64,000 nucleotides of DNA from Pedobacter metabolipauper (GTDB lineage Bacteria > Bacteroidota > Bacteroidia > Sphingobacteriales > Sphingobacteriaceae). How positions within the stretch are numbered: the first letter of the stretch is position 1; every line of letters starts with the position of its first letter. The translations under genes were made by a program, and so were the position numbers. This document shows, one piece after another, positions 8,192 through 15,510 of the stretch. The notes beneath the pieces are model-generated. The model had not been told where the DNA came from and did no database searches. It saw only the letters and a program-made list of their open reading frames with translations. Where the stretch lies: positions 1,781-65,780 of the forward strand of contig NZ_SNYC01000005.1 in NCBI RefSeq assembly GCF_004362715.1, read 5' to 3'.

Positions 8192-8803
8192 TTAGAATTC
8201 AGAAGAGTTCTCAACTGATAAAATGGCTTTGTCCATTGCTTCTTCTTTTATTCCTGGAATATTAACCCCTTCAACGCGAAAGAGGGTTATGTCGGTCATT
8301 CCTATAAAGCCCAGCATAGCCTTTAGGTAGGTACTTACAAAATCATAAGGCTGATAAGGTCCTTCGGAGTATACCGCACCTGATGACATGGCAATATAAA
8401 CCTTCTTTCCATTAACCAATCCTTGAACTCCCTGTTCATTGTAACTAAATGTCTTTCCTGCCCTTGCAATATGGTCAATCCATGCTTTAAGAGATGAATG
8501 AATACCAAAGTTATAAAGCGGTGCCCCGATCACAATGATATCTGCAGCCATCAATTGACTAATTGCCCCATCAGAATAGCGTATAGCATCCTGATCTTCA
8601 GCCGTTAATTGCTCTTGTGGCGTAAAGAAAGAACGCAGGTGTGCTGTATCAAGGTGCGGAACATTGCTTTCAATCAGGTTTGCAACCTCAACGCTACTGT
8701 TTGGATATTGATCCTGAAGTTTCGCAATAATAGCATTGGCCAGTTTTATGCTGAAAGACTCATCTCCGCGGGGACTTGAAATTAAATGAAGAATACGTTT
8801 CAT
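8192..8803 (-). CDS. azoR: FMN-dependent NADH-azoreductase
   Basis: 203 residues, full length for the AzoR family (about 200). The flavodoxin-like fold starts with KRILHLISSPRGDESFS, whose Ser/Arg loop binds FMN phosphate, and contains the diagnostic APLYNFGIHSSLKAWIDHIARAGKTF region (residues ~94-119) and MSSGAVYS (~139-146). The enzyme reduces quinones and azo compounds with NADH in the cytosol. It is divergent from an HxlR regulator; this pairing is a common detoxification switch, and the regulator probably represses azoR until an electrophile or quinone is sensed. Confidence 0.93.
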   Translation of the reverse strand: MKRILHLISSPRGDESFSIKLANAIIAKLQDQYPNSSVEVANLIESNVPHLDTAHLRSFFTPQEQLTAEDQDAIRYSDGAISQLMAADIIVIGAPLYNFGIHSSLKAWIDHIARAGKTFSYNEQGVQGLVNGKKVYIAMSSGAVYSEGPYQPYDFVSTYLKAMLGFIGMTDITLFRVEGVNIPGIKEEAMDKAILSVENSSEF

Positions 8804-8851
8804 AATTTTAAATGATTTAGTTGTTATGGGTTCTTAATATTTATGTACCAG

Positions 8852-8859
8852 CAAAACTA
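8852..8859 (-). promoter_or_regulatory. Candidate -7 box for azoR
   Basis: On the minus strand this reads TAGTTTTG, matching the Bacteroidota primary sigma -7 consensus TAnnTTTG. It is 48 bp upstream of the azoR ATG. No convincing -33 TTG lies at the usual distance. The first repeat of the hxlR-type operator set (8858-8870) abuts this box, which would suit repression. Confidence 0.45.
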
Positions 8860-8920
8860 CCTTATGGAAGTATAGAAAAGATACTAGTTACCTAAAGGAA
8901 AGCGGTATCTTAGAGGAAAG
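8858..8920. promoter_or_regulatory. Three imperfect repeats, candidate HxlR operators
   Basis: Three related sites, TACCTTATGGAAG (8858-8870), TACCTAAAGGAAAG (8889-8902) and TATCTTAGAGGAAAG (8906-8920), lie in the divergent azoR/hxlR intergenic region. Each is a weak dyad of a pyrimidine-rich and a purine-rich half. HxlR-family dimers bind such short dyads, so autoregulation together with azoR control is plausible. This is inferred from position and repetition only. Confidence 0.4.
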
Positions 8921-8937
8921 TGAGTACCTTTACGTTC

Positions 8938-9330
8938 ATGAAATCGATTGTGGATGAGGATATTCCTACAAAGGAGGAATGCGTTTCAAAGGTTAGCTAC
9001 ATTAGCGATGCTTTGTATGTTCTAAATGGCAAATGGAAGCTCCCGCTGATCTTTACGCTTAGGGAAAACCCAAGACGTTTTAATGAAATGCTAAAATTAA
9101 TTGAAGGCATTACACCTAAGGTGCTGGCCAAAGAACTCCGTGATCTGGAACTTAATGAATTTATTGTTAGAAAGGTCTATCCTACTACCCCGGTTACTGT
9201 CATTTATGAAACTACTGCTTATAGTGATACGCTGAAAAATGTTTTACATGAGTTGGGCGATTGGGGCGAACAGCACCGCGAGAAGATCAAGCAAAGTATT
9301 CGAGATAAGAATTCTATATCACCTATATAA
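8938..9330 (+). CDS. HxlR-family winged-helix regulator
   Basis: 130 residues from the ATG at 8938; a GTG at 8920 would add six residues, but the purine-rich stretch directly before it leaves no spacing. The family core is clear: DALYVLNGKWKLPLIFTLRENPRRFNEMLKLI (residues ~23-54) and ITPKVLAKELRDLELNEFIVRKVYP, a winged helix with the beta hairpin after the recognition helix. The conserved Cys in KEECVSK near the N-terminus could be a redox sensor as in HypR/YodB relatives. Divergent from azoR, its likely target. Confidence 0.9.
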   Translation: MKSIVDEDIPTKEECVSKVSYISDALYVLNGKWKLPLIFTLRENPRRFNEMLKLIEGITPKVLAKELRDLELNEFIVRKVYPTTPVTVIYETTAYSDTLKNVLHELGDWGEQHREKIKQSIRDKNSISPI

Positions 9331-9645
9331 ATGTTGATTATTTACTACACCTCAGCTAAATTGGCACAAAGCTAGTTTAAAACTGGAAGTATCCAGTCTG
9401 CCTTTAACTTAAGGAAGAATAATTCAGAGTGGATTCCCGATGACTTCGCAATCTATTTGCGGTCTAAGACCGCAAATCCACCGGAAATAAAGCGCGAATA
9501 GGTCTTACACTTGCAATTAACAATAAGGCAACTACACAAACAGTCAAGCTTCGTTTCTGCTACATCATTCTCCGTTTTGGCTACAACAGGCCTCTGTATG
9601 GTGCTGATATTTGTATCAATCCTAACAGCATTAAAAACATAGACA
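9331..9645. other. Intergenic region with palindrome, upstream of the SDR gene
   Basis: 315 bp without a credible gene. It holds the end of the hxlR transcript, the perfect palindrome at 9455-9477 and presumably the promoter of the SDR gene at 9646. A minus-strand frame across 9453-9716 overlaps the SDR start and has no family features. Confidence 0.5.
9455..9477. promoter_or_regulatory. Perfect 10-bp palindrome, candidate operator
   Basis: ATTTGCGGTC (9455-9464), a 3-nt spacer TAA, then GACCGCAAAT (9468-9477). It is GC-rich for its surroundings, has no T-run on either side and lies about 170 bp upstream of the SDR start, so an operator for a dimeric regulator fits better than a terminator. 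The binding protein is unknown. Confidence 0.45.
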
Positions 9646-10470
9646 ATGAAAACAATTTTTATTACCGGTGCTTCAGCCGGACTCGGTAAATCCACTGCAA
9701 AATTATTCCAGGCCAATGGCTGGAAAGTTATCGCAACTATGCGTACTCCTGAAAAAGAAATAGAACTTAATCAACTTGAAAACGTAACCCTGTTACCGCT
9801 CGATGTAACCAATATCGCGCAGATCAATACAACTGTACAAGCAGCAATCAACATGGGAAACATTGATGTCGTGTTTAACAATGCAGGCTACGGGTTAATT
9901 GGTCCGCTTGAATCCTATACCGAGGCAGAAATCAGAAGTCAGTTTGAAACGAACTTTTTCGGCGTCATTTGGGTTACCCAGGCATTTATTCCCTACTTCA
10001 AAGAAAAACGAGCCGGACTGTTCATTACCACTACATCCCTATGCGGATTAACCAGCTATCCGCTTTCTTCTATATACAATGCAAGCAAGTGGGCTTTAGA
10101 GGGCTGGAGCGAGAGTATGTCATATGATTTGGCACAACATCACATCGGCATTAAGACAGTGGCTCCTGGAGGCATCAAAAGCAATTACATGAATGTGATG
10201 GAAGTAGCACAGGATAAATCGTATGATACACTGATGCAGCGGCTAACGGAAGGATTTACAGATGGGACCTTGATGGAATTCTCTGAACCAGAAACCATCG
10301 CTGATGTGGTATACCGGGCAGCTACAGACGAAAAAGACCAGGTTCGTTACCCTGCCGGAAATGATGCCGTAAGAATCTATGCCAATAGACTTGAAGTTGG
10401 TCCTGAAGCACAGCGAATTGCGACAACAAAATACCTGAACCTGCAAAGTCCGTATAGTCCGTCCATTTAA
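9646..10470 (+). CDS. Short-chain dehydrogenase/reductase (SDR)
   Basis: 274 residues. The cofactor motif TGASAGLGKSTA is at residues 7-18, DVT at ~48-50 and NNAG at ~78-81. The catalytic set is Ser in SIYNASK with Tyr and Lys (Y-x-x-x-K, ~145-149). This is a classical NAD(P)H-dependent SDR acting on an unknown carbonyl or alcohol in the cytosol. An AraC-family gene follows 22 bp later on the same strand, a pairing very frequent in Bacteroidota, so that regulator probably controls it. Confidence 0.9.
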   Translation: MKTIFITGASAGLGKSTAKLFQANGWKVIATMRTPEKEIELNQLENVTLLPLDVTNIAQINTTVQAAINMGNIDVVFNNAGYGLIGPLESYTEAEIRSQFETNFFGVIWVTQAFIPYFKEKRAGLFITTTSLCGLTSYPLSSIYNASKWALEGWSESMSYDLAQHHIGIKTVAPGGIKSNYMNVMEVAQDKSYDTLMQRLTEGFTDGTLMEFSEPETIADVVYRAATDEKDQVRYPAGNDAVRIYANRLEVGPEAQRIATTKYLNLQSPYSPSI

Positions 10471-10492
10471 AATTGATAATTTGCATGAAAAT

Positions 10493-11410
10493 ATGAAGAC
10501 AGAGGAAAAAGGCCCGTATCTATTCAACTCTATATCTGAACTGCACCAGGCATTGGGTTTACCCAAACCACTGCATCCGCTAGTGAGCCTTGTAGACTAT
10601 AGCACCATCACGGTGGATACAGCTGACCTTGAAAAGGGAATGGTCTTTAATTTTTATAAGGTCTCCTATAAAAAGAACTTTAAGGGCAAGGTTAAATATG
10701 GGCAAAGCCATTACGACTTTGATGAAGGCGGATTATCCTTTGTTTCGCCAAATCAACTGATCTCTGCAGGCGATGATGAGGCCGATTATGGCGGCTTTAC
10801 CCTGCTCTTTCATCCCGATTTTATCAGAAGCTATCCGTTGGGCAAGAACATAGCAAATTATGGTTTCTTCTCTTACTCGGTTTCTGAGGCATTATATCTT
10901 TCAGAAAAAGAGAAAAACATCATTACAGGTATCTTCAAAAATATAGAGATGGAACTGGAAAGTGCGATAGATCATTCCAGCCAGGATGTGATGATCTCGC
11001 AGATCGAACTGCTGTTAAATTACAGCAAGCGTTTTTACGGCAGACAGTTCATTACCCGTAAGTCGGCCAATAGCGATCTGTTAACGAAGTTTGAAGATTT
11101 ACTTTCTGCATCTGTTAACTCTGAAAAAGCATTGCTAACCGGTCTGCCAACCGTCCAGGAGTTTGCAGACCAGCTTAATGTAACCCCGCATTACCTCAGT
11201 GACATGCTCCGCTCCCTTACCGGACAAAATACCAGGCAGCACATTCATAACCGGATCATCGAAAAAGCGAAAGTCATGTTGAGTACCACGAATCTTTCTA
11301 TTGCGGAAGTGGCTTATCAACTCGGGTTCGAACATCCGCAATCATTCAACAAGCTCTTTAAACTCAAAACTAAATTGTCGCCAGTCGCATTCAGACAATC
11401 TTTTAATTAA
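10493..11410 (+). CDS. AraC-family transcriptional regulator
   Basis: 305 residues from ATG 10493; an in-frame TTG at 10481 is less likely. The N-terminal ~190 residues form a cupin-like AraC sensor domain (FVSPNQLISAGDDE; GGFTLLFHPDF). The C-terminal AraC domain (~205-303) has TVQEFADQLNVTPHYLSDMLRSLTGQNTRQHIHNRII and the second HTH signature SIAEVAYQLGFEHPQSFNKLFK. It follows the SDR gene by 22 bp and most likely regulates it. The ligand is unknown. Confidence 0.9.
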   Translation: MKTEEKGPYLFNSISELHQALGLPKPLHPLVSLVDYSTITVDTADLEKGMVFNFYKVSYKKNFKGKVKYGQSHYDFDEGGLSFVSPNQLISAGDDEADYGGFTLLFHPDFIRSYPLGKNIANYGFFSYSVSEALYLSEKEKNIITGIFKNIEMELESAIDHSSQDVMISQIELLLNYSKRFYGRQFITRKSANSDLLTKFEDLLSASVNSEKALLTGLPTVQEFADQLNVTPHYLSDMLRSLTGQNTRQHIHNRIIEKAKVMLSTTNLSIAEVAYQLGFEHPQSFNKLFKLKTKLSPVAFRQSFN

Positions 11411-11439
11411 TTACCTTTAATACTTCTTAACTTTACTAT

Positions 11440-11988
11440 ATGTCCTATTGCAGCGCTATTGAATTCATGCCCCAAGAAAGAAAGGCTTTACATAAATCGT
11501 ATCACGACAACTATTACGGATTTCCTATACATAACGACAATGAGCTATTTTGCAGGCTGGTTTTGGAAATTAACCAGGCCGGACTGAGCTGGGAAACCAT
11601 TTTAAAAAAGGAAGCTACATTTAGAAAAGCGTACGACAATTTCGACATTCAAACCGTAGCTGTATATACTGAAGCCGACCGGGAACGGTTACTTGCTGAT
11701 CCTGGCATTATCCGCAACCGTCTTAAGGTAAATGCAGCAATAGAAAATGCGAAGACAATCATCCAGCTGCAGAAAGAATATGGTTCTTTTGAGAAGTGGC
11801 TGGAGCTGAATCATCCTAAGACCATTGCAGAATGGGTTAAATTGTTTAAAAAGACATTTAAATTTACCGGCGGCGAGATTGTCAATGAGTTTTTAATGAG
11901 TATAGGTTATCTGAATGGTGCCCATGATGCAAGTTGTGCGGTCTATAAAAAGATACTTGATGCAGATCCGCTTTGGAACAGGAAATAG
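11440..11988 (+). CDS. tag: DNA-3-methyladenine glycosylase I
   Basis: 182 residues, close to E. coli Tag (187). Conserved stretches: Cys4 near the start, YHDNYYGFP (~20-28), QAGLSWETILKKE (~47-59), GIIRNRLKV (~90-98) and FKFTGGEIVNEFLMSIGYLNGAHDASC with the C-terminal His and Cys. In E. coli Tag, one N-terminal Cys, one N-terminal His and a C-terminal His/Cys bind structural zinc; equivalents are present here. The enzyme excises 3-methyladenine from alkylated DNA. It is convergent with the esterase gene: its stop codon touches that gene's stop with no gap. Confidence 0.93.
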   Translation: MSYCSAIEFMPQERKALHKSYHDNYYGFPIHNDNELFCRLVLEINQAGLSWETILKKEATFRKAYDNFDIQTVAVYTEADRERLLADPGIIRNRLKVNAAIENAKTIIQLQKEYGSFEKWLELNHPKTIAEWVKLFKKTFKFTGGEIVNEFLMSIGYLNGAHDASCAVYKKILDADPLWNRK

Positions 11989-12843
11989 TTATTTCCTAAC
12001 TTGCTTAAATAGCCATTCAGGCAATGCTTCACCAATGTATAATCCGGGAAATATTTCATGTTCAAGTTTATCGATTTCCCAATAGCGGATTTGTACAACC
12101 TTTTTAGATCTAAGTTTTTCAAAGAGCAACGAATCACTGCCAATTGGATTTTCAGGATCTTTATTTCCATGAATAAACCAGGTTGGAGTCTTAGATAAAG
12201 CATCAATATGATTAAAGTCAGGGATCCCAGATACAGAAACAGCGGCAGCAAATAGATCAGGCCGCAACCCAATTGAGTTGATCGTACTGGATGCTCCCAT
12301 AGAATGACCGATCACATAGATTTTTCGGCCATTTACCGGCAGCACTTTTTTTAATGAATCGATAAGTTCAAGCGCAGTATTTAGGCATTCATCTGGTGAA
12401 GAGCTAAGCACCTTATGACCGGCGTCCGCGATATAATTGGATGATCGTACCGGAAATTGCGGAACAACAATATAGGCAGGATATTTTTCCCGGATATTAT
12501 CCTTTGCCCAAAGCTTGGCCAGGATACCCAACTGGGTTACATTGTCAGTACCCACCGCATGGGATCCATGTAATACCAATACCAAAGGATAGCTGGAATT
12601 TGTGCTAACATCAACAGGGGCTAATAAGCGGTAATTTATTGCTGTATGATTAGCTCCTGTAAATTGGAAAGGCTTAAATACGTCATTACTAATATCATTG
12701 ATTTGTTTTCTGTAGCTATTGATTGAATCTCTGGTAAGCTTGGTTTCTGTTTTAAAATAGGTTGATCCCTTTTCTAAATTTGCACAGCCTATAATCAGAG
12801 ATGTAAAAAGAGACAGGAATAACAGCGGGATAATACTTTTCAT
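11989..12843 (-). CDS. Alpha/beta-hydrolase lipoprotein, dienelactone hydrolase/feruloyl esterase-like
   Basis: 284 residues from the ATG at 12843, chosen because it gives a clean lipoprotein signal (MKSIIPLLFLSLFTSLIIGC, lipobox LIIGC, Cys20); an upstream in-frame ATG at 12915 would bury it. The hydrolase core shows the oxyanion strand LVLVLHGS, the nucleophile elbow GHSMGA, an acid region WFIHGNKDPENP and a late His in DKLEHEIFPG. This layout fits the peptidase-like/PHB-depolymerase esterases of Bacteroidota. Likely periplasmic or surface ester hydrolysis; the substrate is unknown. Confidence 0.82.
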   Translation of the reverse strand: MKSIIPLLFLSLFTSLIIGCANLEKGSTYFKTETKLTRDSINSYRKQINDISNDVFKPFQFTGANHTAINYRLLAPVDVSTNSSYPLVLVLHGSHAVGTDNVTQLGILAKLWAKDNIREKYPAYIVVPQFPVRSSNYIADAGHKVLSSSPDECLNTALELIDSLKKVLPVNGRKIYVIGHSMGASSTINSIGLRPDLFAAAVSVSGIPDFNHIDALSKTPTWFIHGNKDPENPIGSDSLLFEKLRSKKVVQIRYWEIDKLEHEIFPGLYIGEALPEWLFKQVRK

Positions 12844-12891
12844 TTTGAATGTATACGGATTATATAGATAAAGTGTAAGGATATACTTATT

Positions 12892-12939
12892 GCAAAAGTC
12901 AGCAAAAGTCAGCAAAATTTAACCGGATATAACCGGATA
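12892..12939. repeat. Two adjacent sets of 10-bp tandem direct repeats
   Basis: GCAAAAGTCA is repeated 2.6 times (12892-12917), followed by AACCGGATAT twice (12921-12939). The 10-bp period keeps each copy on one face of the helix. They lie between the divergent esterase gene (start 12843) and the symE-like gene (start 13016). On the minus strand the first set reads GACTTTTG, one base from the TAnnTTTG -7 consensus, in more than one copy. Confidence 0.7.
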
Positions 12940-13015
12940 ACATCAAATACTTCTAGAATATTATCCTCATATTTATAGTGCGAGACCTTTCTGGGGGAAA
13001 CCATATTCAGAAAAC

Positions 13016-13318
13016 ATGCAGCATTTAAAATTACAAAATACGATTTCAACCCACAAGATTGAAGCCGTTCAAACCAGAATTCCAACAAAGCATTGCACAT
13101 GCGGTTCTTGTGATCTTCCAAAGCCTAAACTTCCAATAGGTACCCGGCGTATTAAAATACAGCCAAAATATATAGCTGGTGCTAAAGGTGGCAAGCTTGT
13201 ACCTGTTATTAGGTTGCAGGGCGCATGGTTACGAAAAACTGGTTTTGAATGTGATAGTTATGTGATTATTTCTAAAAAGAAAGGTCAGTTGATTATACAG
13301 ATGGATAACCCCAGGTGA
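13016..13318 (+). CDS. SymE-like type I toxin
   Basis: 100 residues. The region RRIKIQPKYI...LVPVIRLQGAWLRKTGFECDSYVIISKKKGQLII (residues ~43-95) matches the SymE family pattern: a short AbrB-like core with VPxIxLxGxWLxxAGF. E. coli SymE is an SOS-induced toxin restrained by the antisense RNA SymR; the Bacteroidota relatives are shorter. The N-terminal 40 residues are unusual, with HCTCGSC, a possible small metal site. No antitoxin protein lies beside it; an antisense RNA would be expected on the minus strand over the start, but no promoter for it could be proved. Confidence 0.72.
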   Translation: MQHLKLQNTISTHKIEAVQTRIPTKHCTCGSCDLPKPKLPIGTRRIKIQPKYIAGAKGGKLVPVIRLQGAWLRKTGFECDSYVIISKKKGQLIIQMDNPR

Positions 13319-13358
13319 TTTTAATCAAACAATAACATTTGCTGTTGGTTTAGATTAC

Positions 13359-13853
13359 ATGATCAATATTACTGCAATGATCGAATGCCCTAAAGGCAGC
13401 AATCATAAATATGACTATGACCCTGAGAAAAGGCAATTCACCTTAAGCAAAATTTTGCCTGCTGGATTGTCATTTCCCTTTGATTTTGGTTCTATACCAG
13501 GAACCGTTGGCGGTGATGGCGACCCCCTGGATATTATCGTTATTTCAGAGATCACCGGATTTCCCGGCTGCCTGATCAATTGCAGGATTATTGGTGTTTT
13601 GCAAGTAGAGCAAACGGAACGTGACGGTGAGACCATGCGAAACGACCGCTATATTGGTATACCAGACGTAAGCCAGTTATTTTCCGAAACCAATGATTTG
13701 TCTGATCTGCCTGAGGCGATATTAAATCAACTAGAAGCATTCTTTAAAAATTACAATGAGCAGGCCGGAAAAGAATTCAGAGTAATCAAACGATTAAATG
13801 CTAAAGAAGCAGCATCAGTAATAAAACCTTTATTGGCCAATCATAAAGTTTAA
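13359..13853 (+). CDS. ppa: Inorganic pyrophosphatase, family I, divergent
   Basis: 164 residues, near the usual 170-176. The signature GDGDPLDIIV with three metal-binding Asp residues is intact, as is the IECPKGSNHKYDYD region. By eye alignment to E. coli PPase several active-site positions differ: the usual YPxNYG is FPFDFG (both Tyr to Phe), the Arg of DR is Lys, and the Lys after the late Tyr (HYK) is Asn (NYN). It may be a second, specialised or slower PPase. It follows symE by 40 bp and precedes the cupin gene by 59 bp. Confidence 0.85.
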   Translation: MINITAMIECPKGSNHKYDYDPEKRQFTLSKILPAGLSFPFDFGSIPGTVGGDGDPLDIIVISEITGFPGCLINCRIIGVLQVEQTERDGETMRNDRYIGIPDVSQLFSETNDLSDLPEAILNQLEAFFKNYNEQAGKEFRVIKRLNAKEAASVIKPLLANHKV

Positions 13854-13912
13854 ACAGCAATATTTTATCTGGAATTTTGTACCGACTTTTGAATCCTATA
13901 TTCAGATACCCT

Positions 13913-14431
13913 ATGGAAAATTCAAAACCTGCTCCACTGGTAACCGGAGTTACGGAAGGACAGCGCATTTCAATGGCAGGCAATACTTACCGGATGCTGG
14001 TAACAGGTAAAGAAACCAATGGCGAATTCGCTATAATGGAATTTTTAATCCCTCCTGGCGGCGGCCCTGGCCCTCATGCCCATCCAGATTTTCAGGAATC
14101 CTTTTATGTTACAGAAGGTGAGATCGAATTGAAATCGGAAGCTGGAACCTATATTGCAAAGAAAGGTTCAATTGTTACCATCCCTAAAGGAGGAATTGTT
14201 CATCAGTTTAAAAACAAAACAGATAAGTTCGCACAAATAATTTGTACTGTTGTACCATCTGGCCTGGAAGAATTCTTTATGGAAGCTGGTCAACCTGTCG
14301 AAAATGATGTCTTGTTTTCGCCATCTGCACCTGACGAAGAAACCATAAAAAAGATGGAAATGCTCGCAAATAAGTATGGCCAGCAATTATTTCCACCTGA
14401 TTACCTTGAAAACAAATTAAGTACTCGGTAA
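13913..14431 (+). CDS. Cupin-domain protein
   Basis: 172 residues from ATG 13913 (an upstream in-frame TTG at 13877 is less likely). Cupin motif 1 is GPGPHAHPDFQESFYVTEGEIEL and motif 2 is IPKGGIVHQFKNKTDKFAQI, giving two His in HAH, a Gln/Glu pair and a late His as metal ligands. Single-domain cupins of this sort include dioxygenases and small sugar-binding proteins; the exact reaction is not known. Probably co-transcribed with the pyrophosphatase. Confidence 0.85.
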   Translation: MENSKPAPLVTGVTEGQRISMAGNTYRMLVTGKETNGEFAIMEFLIPPGGGPGPHAHPDFQESFYVTEGEIELKSEAGTYIAKKGSIVTIPKGGIVHQFKNKTDKFAQIICTVVPSGLEEFFMEAGQPVENDVLFSPSAPDEETIKKMEMLANKYGQQLFPPDYLENKLSTR

Positions 14432-14447
14432 AGCAAAAGACACGCCC

Positions 14448-14477
14448 TGGCACGCTGTTCTTAAGGGTAGCGTGGCA
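14448..14477 (+). terminator. Hairpin after the cupin gene
   Basis: TGGCACGCT (14448-14456) and AGCGTGGCA (14469-14477) pair over 8 of 9 positions across a 12-nt loop, 17 bp past the cupin stop. There is no strong U-run, so it is a modest terminator candidate for the PPase-cupin transcript. Confidence 0.45.
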
Positions 14478-14698
14478 TGTACTGTCATTACAAATATAGG
14501 TATTTTATTAATTAATGAAATAATTAGCACCAATCTTACTAAATAATGGCCCAGAATAAGCTCAAATATAGAACTCGAATTTTTGGAACAATAGAGTTAC
14601 CAAATTATTAACTGGTAGATATTTCAGTAAATAAAATTAGATCTTTATCATTCGAAAAGAAGTAATGATACTTATATTGCTACCATAACCCAAATCAA

Positions 14699-15103
14699 AT
14701 GGAGATCATTCCAGTCAACAGTATTAAATCAGTTTTACCAACGGATAATAATGACGAAAAACTCATGATTATTGAAGTTATCCTTATTAAAAACTATGAG
14801 GACAATAAGTCAAATCATGACGAAATTGGTAGTCATACATTATGGTTGGTGCAAAGTAACAGGGCGGAAATTTATATTTGTAACTATTACAAGCTACCTG
14901 AAAAAATGCATTATGATAGCAACCGGACCACCATGGATGATAGTCTTAAAATTTTTAGTGAAAAAAATAGGATATTATCTTATGGCTACAGAAATGGTAC
15001 ACTCATTGATAAACGTGTATTTATTAATGGGGAATCTGAAGAAAAAGAAAACTTAAGCATTGAAGTCACTATGACAGCGCCTCCTCCTCTTGATGCTGAT
15101 TAA
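14699..15103 (+). CDS. Hypothetical protein
   Basis: 134 residues from an ATG at 14699. No signal peptide or membrane segment; the composition is that of a soluble protein with alternating strands (LMIIEVILIKNY, HTLWLVQSNRAEIYICNYY) and an acidic, proline-tipped C-terminus (TAPPPLDAD). A second frame (14772-15056) overlaps it but has a shadow-like composition. I do not recognise a family. It is preceded by a 267-bp AT-rich gap and faces the PUL1 end convergently. Confidence 0.55.
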   Translation: MEIIPVNSIKSVLPTDNNDEKLMIIEVILIKNYEDNKSNHDEIGSHTLWLVQSNRAEIYICNYYKLPEKMHYDSNRTTMDDSLKIFSEKNRILSYGYRNGTLIDKRVFINGESEEKENLSIEVTMTAPPPLDAD

Positions 15104-15435
15104 TATAAATACTATTATTAATACAAAATTAGACTTTCATATACCCCCACTACCAAACTCCTTATATATTCTTTACAACGAAGTTATAATGACCTTATAT
15201 ACGCAGGCCTAATCATGGCCTGCTTAAAGTGTTAGCAGGGATGTATGCCCTCCAACCCCTAACTAATACTTAACCGATGCCCCATAGATACCGAATAAAT
15301 TAACTTGTTTCTAACCGGATTGTAAGGTCGTTGAGGCACCTTTATAAGAAGGGATGCTGAAAGGTATCAATTTAAAACTTATCGGAATACGATAGTTCTT
15401 TTAAATTTAAAAATAACATTTTATTTTTGTTCTGA

Positions 15436-15501
15436 GGGATTAAATAAAACAGTGTAAAAACTGTTTAAACCCGCACTGTGGGAGGTGCGGGTATTTTTTT
15501 T
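15436..15501 (+). ncRNA. Candidate small RNA ending in an intrinsic terminator
   Basis: TATTTTTG at 15422-15429 matches the TAnnTTTG -7 consensus. It is followed by a short region with hairpin AAACAGT/ACTGTTT (15447-15466, loop GTAAAA) and then the GC-rich terminator, giving a predicted transcript of about 65 nt. No clear -33 element is present and AT-rich DNA can produce the box by chance, so the alternative is simply a convergent terminator region. Confidence 0.3.
15469..15501 (+). terminator. Strong intrinsic terminator, probably bidirectional
   Basis: ACCCGCAC (15469-15476) pairs perfectly with GTGCGGGT (15485-15492) over an 8-nt loop and is followed by A and eight T on the plus strand. 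On the minus strand the stem lies 18 bp after the GH35 stop and is followed by TTTAAACAGTTTTT, so it can also end the PUL1 transcript. Confidence 0.85.
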
Positions 15502-15510
15502 GTCCAAAAA

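Larger units (their letters stand above)
15104..15510. other. Convergent intergenic region with hairpins
   Basis: About 407 bp without a protein gene, between the hypothetical gene (plus) and the end of PUL1 (minus). It contains a perfect 7-bp hairpin GCAGGCC/GGCCTGC at 15203-15223, a TATTTTTG box at 15422-15429, a 7-bp hairpin at 15447-15466 and a strong terminator at 15469-15501. The last three could belong to one short RNA. Confidence 0.6.

Noticed and set aside
9453-9716. Minus-strand frame of 87 codons
   Set aside because: It overlaps the start of the SDR gene, contains the palindrome and has no family features.
14772-15056. Second plus-strand frame inside the hypothetical gene
   Set aside because: It lies wholly within the 14699-15103 frame, whose composition is more protein-like.
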